A stretch of DNA of 64,000 nucleotides from Ruminiclostridium cellulolyticum H10 (GTDB lineage: Bacteria; Bacillota; Clostridia; Acetivibrionales; DSM-1351): the NCBI RefSeq assembly GCF_000022065.1, contig NC_011898.1, positions 1,448,001 through 1,512,000 on the forward strand, given 5' to 3'. This document shows positions 43,372 to 54,002 of the stretch, in pieces (position 1 is the stretch's first letter; every line of letters begins with the position of its first letter). The notes under the pieces are model-generated. The model was not told the DNA's origin and ran no database searches. It was given only the letters and a program-made list of their open reading frames with translations. The position numbers and the translations under genes are program-made.

Positions 43372-44682
43372 ATGCAATACTGGAACTCAACATACGAGTG
43401 CATGTCGCGGGATAAAATGACCGAAGTTCAAACAAAAAGACTTATAGACACAGTTAAGAAGGTTTATCACAATGTACCCTTTTACCGGAGCAAAATGCAA
43501 AAAGCCGGTATTGAACCCGGAGACATAAAATCATTGGAGGACTTGAAAAAACTGCCATTTACCAAAAAACAGGATTTAAGGGATACTTATCCGTACGGGA
43601 TGTTTGCCGTGCCGATGAATGAGATTGTAAGAATACATGCATCTTCTGGAACAACAGGGAAGCAAACGGTTGTAGGTTATACACGCGGGGATTTGGATAT
43701 CTGGGCTGAGGTGGTTGCAAGGTCACTATATTGTGCAGGTGCCAATAAGGAATCTATAGTTCAAGTAGCATATGGTTATGGTTTGTTTACCGGAGGGCTT
43801 GGAGTCCATTACGGTGTTGAGAAAATAGGTGCATCGGTTATACCTGCCTCAGGAGGCAATACTAAACGCCAGTTACAAATAATGAAGGACTTCGGAACGA
43901 CTATTCTGGCATGTACTCCATCATATGCACTTTATCTGGCAGAAGAAATGGAGGAAATGGGAATAGACCGCAGTGAATTAAGGCTCAAGGCCGGTATTTT
44001 CGGAGCGGAGCCTTGGTCGGGTAACATGAGAAAGAAAATAGAGACGAACTTGGGAATCATGGCAATGGACATATATGGACTTAGTGAAATAATGGGGCCT
44101 GGTGTGTCGATTGACTGCCCTTGCATGTGTGGTTTACATGTACAGGAAGACCATTTTATACCTGAAATAATAAATCCTGAGACAGAGGAAATTCTGCCTC
44201 CGGGAACATATGGAGAGCTTGTTTTCACAACCATTACCAAAGAAGGACTCCCATTGGTCAGATACAGGACACACGATATATCCTCGTTGAATTATGAGAA
44301 ATGCCAGTGCGGGAGAACACTTGTCAGAATGAGCAAAGTTACAGGAAGAAGCGACGACATGCTTATAATAAGGGGTGTAAATGTGTTCCCGTCGCAAATT
44401 GAGCACGTACTTTTAGAGGTAGGTGAAACGGCACCCTATTATCTATTAATAGTGGACAGGGTTGATAATCTGGATATACTTGAGATATGTGTTGAAATGT
44501 CACAGAATATGTTTTCGGATGAAGTTAAGAAAGTTGAGGACCTTGAAAAGAAAATAAAGAAAGAAGTAGAAAGTACATTGGGAATTAATGCAAATGTCAG
44601 GCTTGTAGAACCAAAGACTATAGAAAGAAGCGAAGGTAAAGCGAATAGAGTGATAGATAAACGGAAAATTCAGTACAGTTAA
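43372..44682 (+). CDS. Phenylacetate-CoA ligase-like adenylate-forming enzyme
   Basis: This 436-residue enzyme has the PaaK-type ANL layout: [20 protein letters not shown] (phosphate loop), [48 protein letters not shown] and the C-terminal lysine region [14 protein letters not shown]. It activates an aryl or acyl acid as its CoA thioester. Paired CxxC near SIDCPCMCG and YEKCQCGRT resemble the zinc site seen in many PaaK proteins. In the island it could supply the starter for KAS III or the donor for the acyltransferases; an independent role in aromatic acid use is the alternative. Confidence 0.88.
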   Translation: MQYWNSTYECMSRDKMTEVQTKRLIDTVKKVYHNVPFYRSKMQKAGIEPGDIKSLEDLKKLPFTKKQDLRDTYPYGMFAVPMNEIVRIHASSGTTGKQTVVGYTRGDLDIWAEVVARSLYCAGANKESIVQVAYGYGLFTGGLGVHYGVEKIGASVIPASGGNTKRQLQIMKDFGTTILACTPSYALYLAEEMEEMGIDRSELRLKAGIFGAEPWSGNMRKKIETNLGIMAMDIYGLSEIMGPGVSIDCPCMCGLHVQEDHFIPEIINPETEEILPPGTYGELVFTTITKEGLPLVRYRTHDISSLNYEKCQCGRTLVRMSKVTGRSDDMLIIRGVNVFPSQIEHVLLEVGETAPYYLLIVDRVDNLDILEICVEMSQNMFSDEVKKVEDLEKKIKKEVESTLGINANVRLVEPKTIERSEGKANRVIDKRKIQYS

Positions 44683-44719
44683 ATACATTAATTTTTAAAC
44701 AAGTAAACTCCAATATACT

Positions 44720-45025
44720 AAAACTTCTTTCGACTTCACTGTATATGATGTAACTGATTCAAATGGAAAATAAAGTAAAAAGGTTATATTTTTCACAAGT
44801 ACAGCAGTCTTTACTGGCAATGGAATGAAAGCAGTAGCAGGGTAATAGGAATAATTTTCGAAGAGGGCTCTCCCTTTGACCACGTGGGGATAATTGCAAG
44901 AGAAATGGGTATTCCTGCACTACGGGGTTACAGGTACTTTTGATTTAATACGGAATGATGACGAAATAGAATTAGATGGCATTAATAATAATGTAACCCT
45001 TATATCAAGAGGACAGACAATCTGA
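44720..45025 (+). pseudogene. Decayed fragments, including a PEP-utilising (phosphohistidine) mobile domain
   Basis: The piece at about 44827-45025 encodes FEEGSPFDHVGIIAREMGIP, then after a +1 shift VTGTFDLIRNDDEIELDG and a stop. This is the swivelling phosphohistidine domain end of a PEP synthase/rifampicin phosphotransferase-like protein (usual form GGxxSHAAIVARExGIP), with Asp in place of Ser. Upstream, coherent but broken pieces such as FDFTVYDVTDSNG and IFFTSTAVFTGNGM suggest a second lost gene. The IS481-type element begins 25 bp further on. Nothing functional is expected. Confidence 0.6.
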
Positions 45026-45050
45026 CGGTATAAATTGTCCTGAACGGTAC

Positions 45051-46288
45051 TTGGGTTGACACTCCTCTGGGAAATATTAAGTTTTGTTTATTCGGCACTT
45101 CCAATATGGAGGTGCCTTTCTATGTCAAACCGGCGCCTGGTCTGATATCTTTTTTGCCCTCATCGCCGGGCGGGCTAGACCCTACAAATTAACTCGCAGG
45201 ATCATTCAGGAGCTTCTCTCGGGCAAGAGGCAAGCTGTCAAGAAATGTCTGCATCGGCGTCTTGCCTTTACACCTTTTCCCCTGATGTGTTCGCTCTTCG
45301 TTGTATTCCAGCATATAAAAATCCAAATCCTCCTGCATTTGTTCAACTGATTTATACATTGTCCTTCGGAATGCGGGTTTATAAAATTCATTCAGAATTG
45401 TTTGGTTAAAACGCTCGCATATACCGTTTGTTTGAGGGCTTTTAGCCTTTGTCATTGTGTGCTCAATGTCGTTCATCTGCAGAAATAACTCATACAAGTG
45501 TTTCTCAGGTGCTCCACAGTACTCCGTTCCTCTGTCTGTGAGTACTCTCATTATCGGTATCATATGATTCTCAAAGAACGGTAAGACTCTGTCATTTAAT
45601 ATATCTGCTGCTGTTACTGGTACCTTGGCTGTATATAATTTTGCGAATCCCACTGCCGAATAAGTATCTATGGCAGTTTGCTGATATATACGTCCAACAC
45701 CTTTGATATAGCCCACATAGAAAGTGTCCTGTGCCAGCAAATATCCCGGGTGCTGGGTATCTATCTCGTCTATGGATATATTCTTTTCCTGCTGTGCCTT
45801 TTCCAGAGCAGCGAGCTGATCTTCAGTGTAAAGTATGCCTTCCTTGGCAGCCTTTTCTTCAAGCTTTTTGAGTCTCTTGTCAAAGGTTTCTATATTATAT
45901 CTCTGCCAGATTGATCTTACCCCTCCGGCTGATACAAGAACTCCTTGTTTTCTCAGTTCGTTACTTGCCCTGAGCTGCCCGTATGCCGGCTTTTCATATG
46001 CTATTCTTAATACGGCTTCCTCAGTTTCTGGAGCAACCCTGTTTTTCATACAAGGCTTTCTTCTGGTCTTGTCCTTTAATCCTTCCAGACCATTTTCCTC
46101 GTAAGCTTTCTTAATATCATAGAAGTGCTGTCTGCTGACTCCATGAATTTTACATGCTTCACTTACGTTTTGAAGATATTCGGCCAACTCAATCAGGCTC
46201 ATTTTGTTTTTAACTATACGATCTTGTGCTGTCATAATTGAAATCTCCTCCTACAATTTAATTATTGTCCAGAGGAGATATTGCCCAA
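45051..46288 (-). mobile_element. IS481-type insertion sequence
   Basis: Imperfect terminal repeats flank the transposase: TTGGGTTGACACTCCTCTGG at 45051 and, on the other strand, TTGGGCAATATCTCCTCTGG ending at 46288. The length of about 1.24 kb and a single long transposase frame agree with the IS481 group. Exact ends and target duplication could not be fixed by eye. Confidence 0.75.
45189..46235 (-). CDS. IS481-type transposase
   Basis: This 348-residue DDE transposase has an N-terminal helix-turn-helix (NVSEACKIHGVSRQHFYDIK), an HTH_32-like linker (KPAYGQLRASNELRKQGVLV), and an rve integrase core with Asp in LLAQDTFYVGYIKGVG, Asp in MRVLTDRGTEYCGAPE and Glu in SPQTNGICERFNQTILNEFY. The frame is full length with no stops. 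AGGAGG lies before the ATG. Confidence 0.9.
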   Translation of the reverse strand: MTAQDRIVKNKMSLIELAEYLQNVSEACKIHGVSRQHFYDIKKAYEENGLEGLKDKTRRKPCMKNRVAPETEEAVLRIAYEKPAYGQLRASNELRKQGVLVSAGGVRSIWQRYNIETFDKRLKKLEEKAAKEGILYTEDQLAALEKAQQEKNISIDEIDTQHPGYLLAQDTFYVGYIKGVGRIYQQTAIDTYSAVGFAKLYTAKVPVTAADILNDRVLPFFENHMIPIMRVLTDRGTEYCGAPEKHLYELFLQMNDIEHTMTKAKSPQTNGICERFNQTILNEFYKPAFRRTMYKSVEQMQEDLDFYMLEYNEERTHQGKRCKGKTPMQTFLDSLPLAREKLLNDPAS

Positions 46289-46339
46289 CATTATTCAGAT
46301 ACTGTCAAGTGAAGTCAATTCTCTAGCATATAAATCACG

Positions 46340-46372
46340 AAGAACCATCCGGTCAAAATCCGGATGGTTCTT
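46340..46372 (-). terminator. Hairpin terminator after GH51 gene
   Basis: AAGAACCATCCGG and CCGGATGGTTCTT form a perfect 13-bp stem around TCAAAAT, 19 bp after the GH51 stop. The following T-run is weak on the minus strand. Confidence 0.7.
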
Positions 46373-46390
46373 GATAAAAGGTCATTAATT

Positions 46391-47926
<1,536 letters not shown>

Positions 47927-47930
47927 TTAT

Positions 47931-47974
47931 GTTATTAATAAAAACATTAATCACACAATTGTTATATTAATAAC
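47931..47974. promoter_or_regulatory. Inverted repeat between GH51 and its regulator
   Basis: GTTATTAATA (47931-47940) and TATTAATAAC (47965-47974) are perfect inverted 10-mers 24 bp apart, in the divergent 209-bp region. It is a candidate operator; A/T richness lowers certainty. Confidence 0.5.
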
Positions 47975-48108
47975 TATATACTATATTCCATTTACCCGTA
48001 TGTCAATATAAATATTAGGATTTACAAGAAGTCATATTAATATTTTATTTACAAATTATAGCGAGTAATTTATACTTGTATTAATTTGAATGTAGGAGCG
48101 GAATAAAG

Positions 48109-49011
48109 ATGAAAACAGATATATCTGAAAAGTGGCTGCCTGTATATGAAGCTTTAAGTAGCCGCGTACGTATTAAAATAATAAATATACTCGCACAGAA
48201 TTCCTTAAATATAAAGCAGATTGCTGAAGAGTTGGGTTTAAGCAGTGCAATAGTTACAATGCACGTAAAAAAGCTTGAAGCAGCAGGAATAGTTCATTCA
48301 GAGAGGAAAAGTATTAAAGGAGCAGTACAGAAGATTTGTTTTCTTGACGTAGATTCATTGGAAATCCAATTTCCGAGCAGAAAGGCGAAAGTTAGAAGTT
48401 ATCATGAATTTTCAATGCCTATAGGTCATTACTCGGATTTTTCCGTTACTCCAACCTGTGGAATAGCTACACCCGAAAAAGTTATCGGACAGTTTGATGA
48501 CCCAAGGTATTTTTTGGACCCGGATAGAGTGAACGCGGGAATACTCTGGTTTACAGAAGGCTTTGTGGAATATAGGATTCCCAATTTTTTACTTTCGGTA
48601 CAACAGCCTGAAGAATTGGAGATATCAATGGAGCTGGGTTCGGAAGCACCGGGGATAAACAGTAACTGGCCATCGGATATATCCTTTTTTCTGAATGAGA
48701 GAATAATCGGACAATGGACCAGTCCCGGAGATTATGGGAATAGCCGTGGCAAGTATACTCCGCGATGGTGGAGTCTGCAAGTAGGGCAATACGGACTATA
48801 CAAAGCTATACGTATAGCACAGGATGGCTCTTATATCGATGGAATAAAGGTTTCAGATACTACTCTATCTTCCTTGGATATCCGCCAGAAATATTGGTCT
48901 TTCAGAATAGCAGTACTGCCCGAATCACAAAATGTAGGTGGCGTAACAATATTTGGAAAGGGATTTGGAAATTATAGCCGTGATATAATGTTTAAATTAT
49001 ATTATAAATAA
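48109..49011 (+). CDS. ArsR-like winged-helix regulator with large C-terminal domain
   Basis: This 300-residue protein starts with an ArsR-type winged helix (EALSSRVRIKIINILAQ, then IKQIAEELGLSSAIVTMHVK as recognition helix, residues about 12-75). The remaining 220 residues are not part of ordinary ArsR proteins (about 100 residues); they look beta-rich, with FWFTEG-like and SWSFR-like aromatic patterns, such as FFLNERIIGQWTSPGDYG and GKYTPRWWSLQVGQYG, and could bind a carbohydrate. It is divergent from the GH51 gene and next to a sugar transporter, so an arabinoside-responsive regulator is a reasonable inference. Start ATG 48109 with TAGGAG upstream. Confidence 0.75.
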   Translation: MKTDISEKWLPVYEALSSRVRIKIINILAQNSLNIKQIAEELGLSSAIVTMHVKKLEAAGIVHSERKSIKGAVQKICFLDVDSLEIQFPSRKAKVRSYHEFSMPIGHYSDFSVTPTCGIATPEKVIGQFDDPRYFLDPDRVNAGILWFTEGFVEYRIPNFLLSVQQPEELEISMELGSEAPGINSNWPSDISFFLNERIIGQWTSPGDYGNSRGKYTPRWWSLQVGQYGLYKAIRIAQDGSYIDGIKVSDTTLSSLDIRQKYWSFRIAVLPESQNVGGVTIFGKGFGNYSRDIMFKLYYK

Positions 49012-49151
49012 TGCAACTGAATAAAAAATCCAACATTTTTCAAAAAAAAGTCACCTTTTTAATTGCGTCCGCAAAAATAACGTTTTACTCAATAAATTAT
49101 TATAAAAAACTCTTAATATATTCTGTTTCGATAAATTTACAGCTTTGTTAA

Positions 49152-49188
49152 AATAAACTTGCCGGTGGAAATAATCGGCAAGTTTATT
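49152..49188 (+). promoter_or_regulatory. Hairpin directly before the sugar-binding protein gene
   Basis: AATAAACTTGCCG (49152-49164) and CGGCAAGTTTATT (49176-49188) form a perfect 13-bp stem a few bases before the AGGGGG ribosome site of the binding-protein gene. It may be a terminator of read-through or an mRNA 5' stabiliser. Confidence 0.6.
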
Positions 49189-49205
49189 ATAGGGGGAATT
49201 TTATA

Positions 49206-50234
49206 ATGAAAAAGAAGTTAATTGCACTTCTGATGTGTTTTTCATTGGTAATAGCGGCAGGATGTGGAGCTTCCGATACCAATTCATCAGATTCCGAATC
49301 GTCTGAGTCTGCCCAATCCACATCAGCTAATGATTCAGGCAGCAACAAGTTGATTACAATAGGCTTCTCACAGGTTGGTGCTGAAAGTGACTGGCGGGTA
49401 GCTAACACTGCATCAATGAAATCCGCATTATCCGAAAAAAATGGCTTCAAATTGATTTTTGCTGATGCTCAGCAGAAGCAGGAGAACCAGATTAAAGCAG
49501 TAAGGGATTTTATATCACAGGATGTTGACGTTATAGCTATAGCACCTGTTACAGAAACGGGCTGGGAAACGGTATTGGGTGAAGCAAAGGATGCAGATAT
49601 ACCGGTAATTATTGTTGATAGAATGATAAAGGTTTCGGATGATTCACTCTTTAGCTGCTGGGTTGGTTCAGACTTCCAGAAGGAAGGTGTTAACGCAGCT
49701 GAATGGTTAGTTAACTATATGAAAGAGAAAGGCAAGACCGATAAACAAAATGTTGTAGTTCTTCAGGGAACAATAGGATCATCTGCTGAAATAGGCCGTA
49801 CAAAGGGTTTTGGTGATACTATAAAGAAATATGATAACTTTAATATACTGGCACAACAGACTGGAGAGTTTACTCAGGCAAAAGGCCAGGAAGTAATGGA
49901 ATCCTTCTTAAAACAGTACAATGACATCGATGTAGTTATAGCACAGAACGATAATATGGCCTTCGGAGCTATTGATGCTTTAAAAGCAGCAGGTAAGGCT
50001 CCTGGAAAAGATGTAACAATTGTATCCTTTGACGCAGTTAAGGCTGCATTCAAATCAATGATAGCAGGGGATATGAATGTATCGGTAGAATGTAATCCTT
50101 TACACGGGCCTAGAGTAGCTGAACTGGCTAAAAAACTCATGAACGATGAAAAAGTTGAAAAGATACAGTATGTTGATGAAAAAGTATATCCGGCTGAAAT
50201 AGCTGAAAAAGAACTCCCGAATCGCCAATATTAA
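49206..50234 (+). CDS. Sugar ABC transporter substrate-binding lipoprotein (YtfQ-like)
   Basis: This 342-residue lipoprotein has a signal ending in a lipobox (VIAAGCGAS), a Ser-rich linker, then a ribose/galactose-type periplasmic binding fold (Peripla_BP_4). ITIGFSQVGAESDWRVANTA and FADAQQKQENQIKAVRDFIS closely match the YtfQ (galactofuranose-binding) pattern, with IAPVTETGWETVLGEAKDAD following. It captures a monosaccharide, perhaps arabinofuranose or another pentose, and hands it to the permeases encoded downstream. A strong terminator follows the gene, which would give the binding protein a higher level than the membrane parts. Confidence 0.92.
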   Translation: MKKKLIALLMCFSLVIAAGCGASDTNSSDSESSESAQSTSANDSGSNKLITIGFSQVGAESDWRVANTASMKSALSEKNGFKLIFADAQQKQENQIKAVRDFISQDVDVIAIAPVTETGWETVLGEAKDADIPVIIVDRMIKVSDDSLFSCWVGSDFQKEGVNAAEWLVNYMKEKGKTDKQNVVVLQGTIGSSAEIGRTKGFGDTIKKYDNFNILAQQTGEFTQAKGQEVMESFLKQYNDIDVVIAQNDNMAFGAIDALKAAGKAPGKDVTIVSFDAVKAAFKSMIAGDMNVSVECNPLHGPRVAELAKKLMNDEKVEKIQYVDEKVYPAEIAEKELPNRQY

Positions 50235-50261
50235 TTATACTCCTTACTTTGTAATCAAATA

Positions 50262-50306
50262 AAAAACAGGTGTGAAACAGCATAGCCATTCACACCTGTT
50301 TTTTTA
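50262..50306 (+). terminator. Terminator between binding protein and ATPase genes
   Basis: AAAACAGGTGTGAA and TTCACACCTGTTTT pair around a 12-base loop, followed by a T-run. Partial read-through probably sets the ratio of binding protein to transporter. Confidence 0.9.
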
Positions 50307-50347
50307 AAATAACTGCAGTAAATTTAGCAGGAAAGGATGGGAAATAC

Positions 50348-51880
50348 GTGGAGAATGGAAATCGTGAAGTTCTTAAAATGAAAAATATTTGCAAGACTTT
50401 TCCGGGAGTTACAGCATTATCAAATGTGGATTTTACATTGCGTTCAGGTGAGATTCATGCTCTGATGGGTGAGAATGGTGCCGGGAAAAGTACCTTGATA
50501 AAAGTTTTAACGGGTGTTGAAGAGTTTGAATCAGGTCAAATAATTATAGATGGATTAAATTATCCTGTTATAAATAAATCTCCTCAGGAAGCCCAAGTAA
50601 ATGGAATAAGTACAGTATACCAGGAGATAAATTTATGTCCGAATCTTTCTGTAGCCGAGAATATTTTTATAGGAAGAGAGCTTAAAAAGGCAGGACGTAT
50701 TGATTGGAAGGCAATAAATAAAAGAGCAAAAGAGATTTTATTGAATTTCAATATGGATATTGATGTTACAAAATCTTTGGACAATTATTCGGTGGCTATG
50801 CAGCAGATGGTTGCAATTGCCAGAGCAATTGACATTTCCTCTAAAGTACTTATATTGGATGAACCCACATCTAGCTTAGATGAAAATGAGGTTGAAAAGC
50901 TGTTTGAGGTAATGAGAAAATTAAAATCTCAGGGAACAGGTATTGTATTTGTAACCCACTTTCTTGAACAGGTATATGCAGTATGTGACAGGATTACTGT
51001 ATTGAGAAACGGTAGTTTGGTAGGCGAATATGAGGTTGAAAAGCTGCCAAGAGTTCAATTGGTTGCTAAAATGATGGGTAAGGAATTTGATGATTTAGCC
51101 CTTATAAAAAAAGCAGCAAAAGAACAAGAAATAAAAGAAACAAAAGAAACCATTATTTGTGCAAAAGAATTGGGACATACCGGGACTATCAAACCATTTA
51201 ATCTGGAAATAAGAAAAGGCGAAGTAATAGGTCTTGCAGGCCTTTTAGGCTCTGGCCGCTCCGAGCTGGCAAGAGTAATATACGGTGCTGATAAGGCAGA
51301 TTGCGGAGAACTTGAAGTTAACGGACAAGAACGCAGCTTTAAATCACCTATAGATTCAATGAAAGCAGGAATGGCTTTTTGTCCTGAAAACAGGAAGGAA
51401 GAAGGAATTATAGCCGATTTATCTGTAAGAGAAAATATGATTCTTGCTCTCCAAGCAAAGAGAGGTATGTTTAAGCTGATAAGTAAAAAGGAACAGGAGG
51501 AGCTGACAGACAAATTTATTAACATGCTTCAGATTAAAACAGCGGATCGTGAAACTCCCATAAAGCAGCTCAGCGGCGGTAACCAGCAAAAGGTAATACT
51601 TGGCAGATGGCTTATGACTGAACCAGATTTTTTGATTCTTGACGAACCCACCAGAGGTATTGATGTAGGTACCAAAACAGAGATACAGAAGCTTGTTGTT
51701 GACTTTGCGGGCAAAGGAATGACAGTGATGTTTATTTCTTCGGAAATAGAGGAGATGCTGCGTACAGTTAATAGAATGGCAGTTCTCCGCGATGGTAAAA
51801 AAGTAGGGGAGCTTGACGAAAATGAGCTGTCTCAGGAATTGGTTATGAAGGTTATCGCAGGGGGTGATGCTAATGTATAG
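50348..51880 (+). CDS. Sugar ABC transporter ATP-binding protein, double ATPase (YtfR/RbsA/MglA type)
   Basis: This 510-residue protein has two fused ATPase domains. The first has Walker A GENGAGKST, a loop VYQEINLCPNLSVAENIFIG, a divergent signature NYSVAMQQMVAIARAI and Walker B ILDEPTSSLD. The second has a degenerate Walker A (GLAGLLGSGRSELAR), a signature LSGGNQQKVILGRWL and Walker B ILDEPTRGID. This asymmetry is normal in the CUT2 class for monosaccharides. GTG 50348 is the start. It overlaps the first permease gene. Confidence 0.93.
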   Translation: MENGNREVLKMKNICKTFPGVTALSNVDFTLRSGEIHALMGENGAGKSTLIKVLTGVEEFESGQIIIDGLNYPVINKSPQEAQVNGISTVYQEINLCPNLSVAENIFIGRELKKAGRIDWKAINKRAKEILLNFNMDIDVTKSLDNYSVAMQQMVAIARAIDISSKVLILDEPTSSLDENEVEKLFEVMRKLKSQGTGIVFVTHFLEQVYAVCDRITVLRNGSLVGEYEVEKLPRVQLVAKMMGKEFDDLALIKKAAKEQEIKETKETIICAKELGHTGTIKPFNLEIRKGEVIGLAGLLGSGRSELARVIYGADKADCGELEVNGQERSFKSPIDSMKAGMAFCPENRKEEGIIADLSVRENMILALQAKRGMFKLISKKEQEELTDKFINMLQIKTADRETPIKQLSGGNQQKVILGRWLMTEPDFLILDEPTRGIDVGTKTEIQKLVVDFAGKGMTVMFISSEIEEMLRTVNRMAVLRDGKKVGELDENELSQELVMKVIAGGDANV

Positions 51881-52925
51881 TCAAATAATAAAAAAAATAG
51901 CAAAGTATCGGCTGTTCTGGCCTTTGGTATGCCTCTTTGTTGTATTGGGTGTAAATCTTATCAGAACTCCTGACTTTTTCAATATATCCATTAACAGCAA
52001 GGGTGTATTATACGGTTATTTGATTGACATAATTAACCGTTCAAGTGAACTAATCATTCTTGCAGCAGGTATGACAGTGTGTGTGGCATCCTCGGCAGGA
52101 ACAGATATTTCAGTTGGATCAGTTATGGCAGTAGCAGGTGCGGTAACATGTTTCTTATTGGGTACGGGTGATGCTTACAATATACCTTATGTTCTTGCGG
52201 TATTAGCCGGAATTTTAGCTGCAACAGCTTGCGGTGCATGGAATGGGTTCCTTGTGGCAAAATTAAAAATCCAGCCGATGGTGGCAACATTGATTCTGTT
52301 TACTGCAGGTAGGGGGATTGCACAGCTGATTACAGGAGGAAACATACTCTACATAAAAGTAAAAAATTTTAAATATCTGGGTTCTGTACTGCCAGGTGTT
52401 CCATTACCAACACCTGTTTTTGTGGCTGCGGCAGTAGTTATACTGACTTCCATTCTTTTAAGGAAATCAGCACTTGGAATGTATATACAAAGTGTGGGTA
52501 TAAATTCAAAAGCAAGTAAATTAATAGGCTTGAACTCAACATTAATCATATTTATAACCTATGCATTTTGTGGCCTGTGTGCAGGAATTGCCGGTTCGAT
52601 AGCAACCTCCAGAATTTACTCCATTGATGCAAATAACGTCGGTTTAAATATGGAAATGGATGCAATTCTTGCAGTTGCACTGGGTGGTAACAGCCTGGCA
52701 GGGGGAAAATTTTCGTTGGCAGGAAGTGTGATAGGTGCTATTACTATACAAGCATTATCAACATCACTTTATTCAATGGGGGTATCAGCCGACCAGCTGC
52801 CTGTTTATAAAGCTATAGTCGTAATTATAATTGTCTCCCTACAATCGCAACAAACTAAAAAGTTCTTTAAAAATTTCAGTCAAAAGATAAAAATCGATAA
52901 GGCTGGAGAGAAGGTGGCACAATGA
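51873..52925 (+). CDS. Sugar ABC transporter permease 1 (YtfT-like, CUT2)
   Basis: This 350-residue permease of the ribose/galactofuranose type has about nine hydrophobic segments and the family landmark AGTDISVGSVMAVAGAVTCF, plus VALGGNSLAGGKFSLAGSVIGA near the C-terminus (the EAA-like region of BPD_transp_2). ATG 51873 lies eight bases after AGGGGG, inside the end of the ATPase gene. The next gene begins at its stop (ATGA). Together with permease 2 it would form a heterodimeric pore. Confidence 0.9.
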   Translation: MYSQIIKKIAKYRLFWPLVCLFVVLGVNLIRTPDFFNISINSKGVLYGYLIDIINRSSELIILAAGMTVCVASSAGTDISVGSVMAVAGAVTCFLLGTGDAYNIPYVLAVLAGILAATACGAWNGFLVAKLKIQPMVATLILFTAGRGIAQLITGGNILYIKVKNFKYLGSVLPGVPLPTPVFVAAAVVILTSILLRKSALGMYIQSVGINSKASKLIGLNSTLIIFITYAFCGLCAGIAGSIATSRIYSIDANNVGLNMEMDAILAVALGGNSLAGGKFSLAGSVIGAITIQALSTSLYSMGVSADQLPVYKAIVVIIIVSLQSQQTKKFFKNFSQKIKIDKAGEKVAQ

Positions 52926-53947
52926 TAAAAAGTATACGGGGCAAATTTAGCGGCAATAACTTTTTGCTGTTCATAACAATAATATTATTCTTTGTGTTAT
53001 ACATATCCGGTATGGTTATATTCGCAGACAAGGGCTTTGGAAAGCCACAGGTTTTTCTAAACCTGTTTATAAGTAACGCCGGACTGATTATTGCAGCGGT
53101 GGGTATGACAATAGTATTGATTACAGCGGGTATAGATATATCCATAGGATCGGTAATAGCTATGACGTGTATGTTGCTGGCATGGATGATGGAGAAAAAA
53201 AGCATGGATGCCTGGGCGAGCATAGTAATAGTTTTGGTTGTCGGTGTTGTGTTTGGTCTGGTACAGGGATTTTTAGTATCGTACCTAAACATTCAGCCGT
53301 TTATTGTTACACTTGCAGGTCTGTTTTTTGCCAGAGGAATGACTGCAATAATAAGCGACGAGATGATAACAATTACAAATAAGGCATTTCTTGGCATAGC
53401 GAATGCAAAAATATATATCCCTTTTATTTCAACGGTAACAAAGAAGGGAAAAGTAATTCATCCATACATATATCCCAGCGTAATTCTGGCGATTGTAGTC
53501 TTGATAATTGCTTTCATTGTTATGAAATACACAAAATTCGGCCGTTCAATTTATGCTGTGGGTGGAAATGAGCAATCTGCCTTACTAATGGGCTTAAACG
53601 TCAGAAGAATAAAACTGAAAGTATATGCTCTGAACGGGTTTCTAGCAGCTTTAGCAGGTTTTGCGTTTGCCCTTAACTCCTGCGGAGGCTTTGTTGAACA
53701 GGCCAGAGGGTTTGAAATGGATGCTATTGCTTCGGCTGTAATCGGAGGGACACTTCTTACAGGCGGAGTAGGTAATGTGGTTGGAAGCTTGTTTGGAGTA
53801 ATGATAAAGGGTACAATAGAATCAATAATAACATTTCAGGGTACATTGTCCTCATGGTGGACAAAAATTGCAATAGCGGCCCTCCTTTGCATATTTATTA
53901 TACTCCAGAGTATATTCGCAGCATTAAAGAGAAAGAGGCAGTTTTAA
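52922..53947 (+). CDS. Sugar ABC transporter permease 2 (YjfF-like, CUT2)
   Basis: This 341-residue second permease has AGIDISIGSVIAMTCMLLAW and VIGGTLLTGGVGNVVGSLFG, again the CUT2 pattern. The presence of two different permease genes after one double ATPase matches the YtfQRT-YjfF galactofuranose system, not the single-permease ribose or xylose systems. ATGA overlap couples it to permease 1. The two-component genes begin 55 bp after it, probably in the same transcript. Confidence 0.9.
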   Translation: MIKSIRGKFSGNNFLLFITIILFFVLYISGMVIFADKGFGKPQVFLNLFISNAGLIIAAVGMTIVLITAGIDISIGSVIAMTCMLLAWMMEKKSMDAWASIVIVLVVGVVFGLVQGFLVSYLNIQPFIVTLAGLFFARGMTAIISDEMITITNKAFLGIANAKIYIPFISTVTKKGKVIHPYIYPSVILAIVVLIIAFIVMKYTKFGRSIYAVGGNEQSALLMGLNVRRIKLKVYALNGFLAALAGFAFALNSCGGFVEQARGFEMDAIASAVIGGTLLTGGVGNVVGSLFGVMIKGTIESIITFQGTLSSWWTKIAIAALLCIFIILQSIFAALKRKRQF

Positions 53948-54002
53948 CACTGTCTCTTTCAGTGCCCTCTTGCTTGAAGTACAAATGAGAGGAGAAATGT
54001 TA

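Noticed and set aside
45025-46320. Target-site duplication of the IS481-type element
   Set aside because: No matching short repeat could be identified at the two ends, and the exact ends are uncertain.
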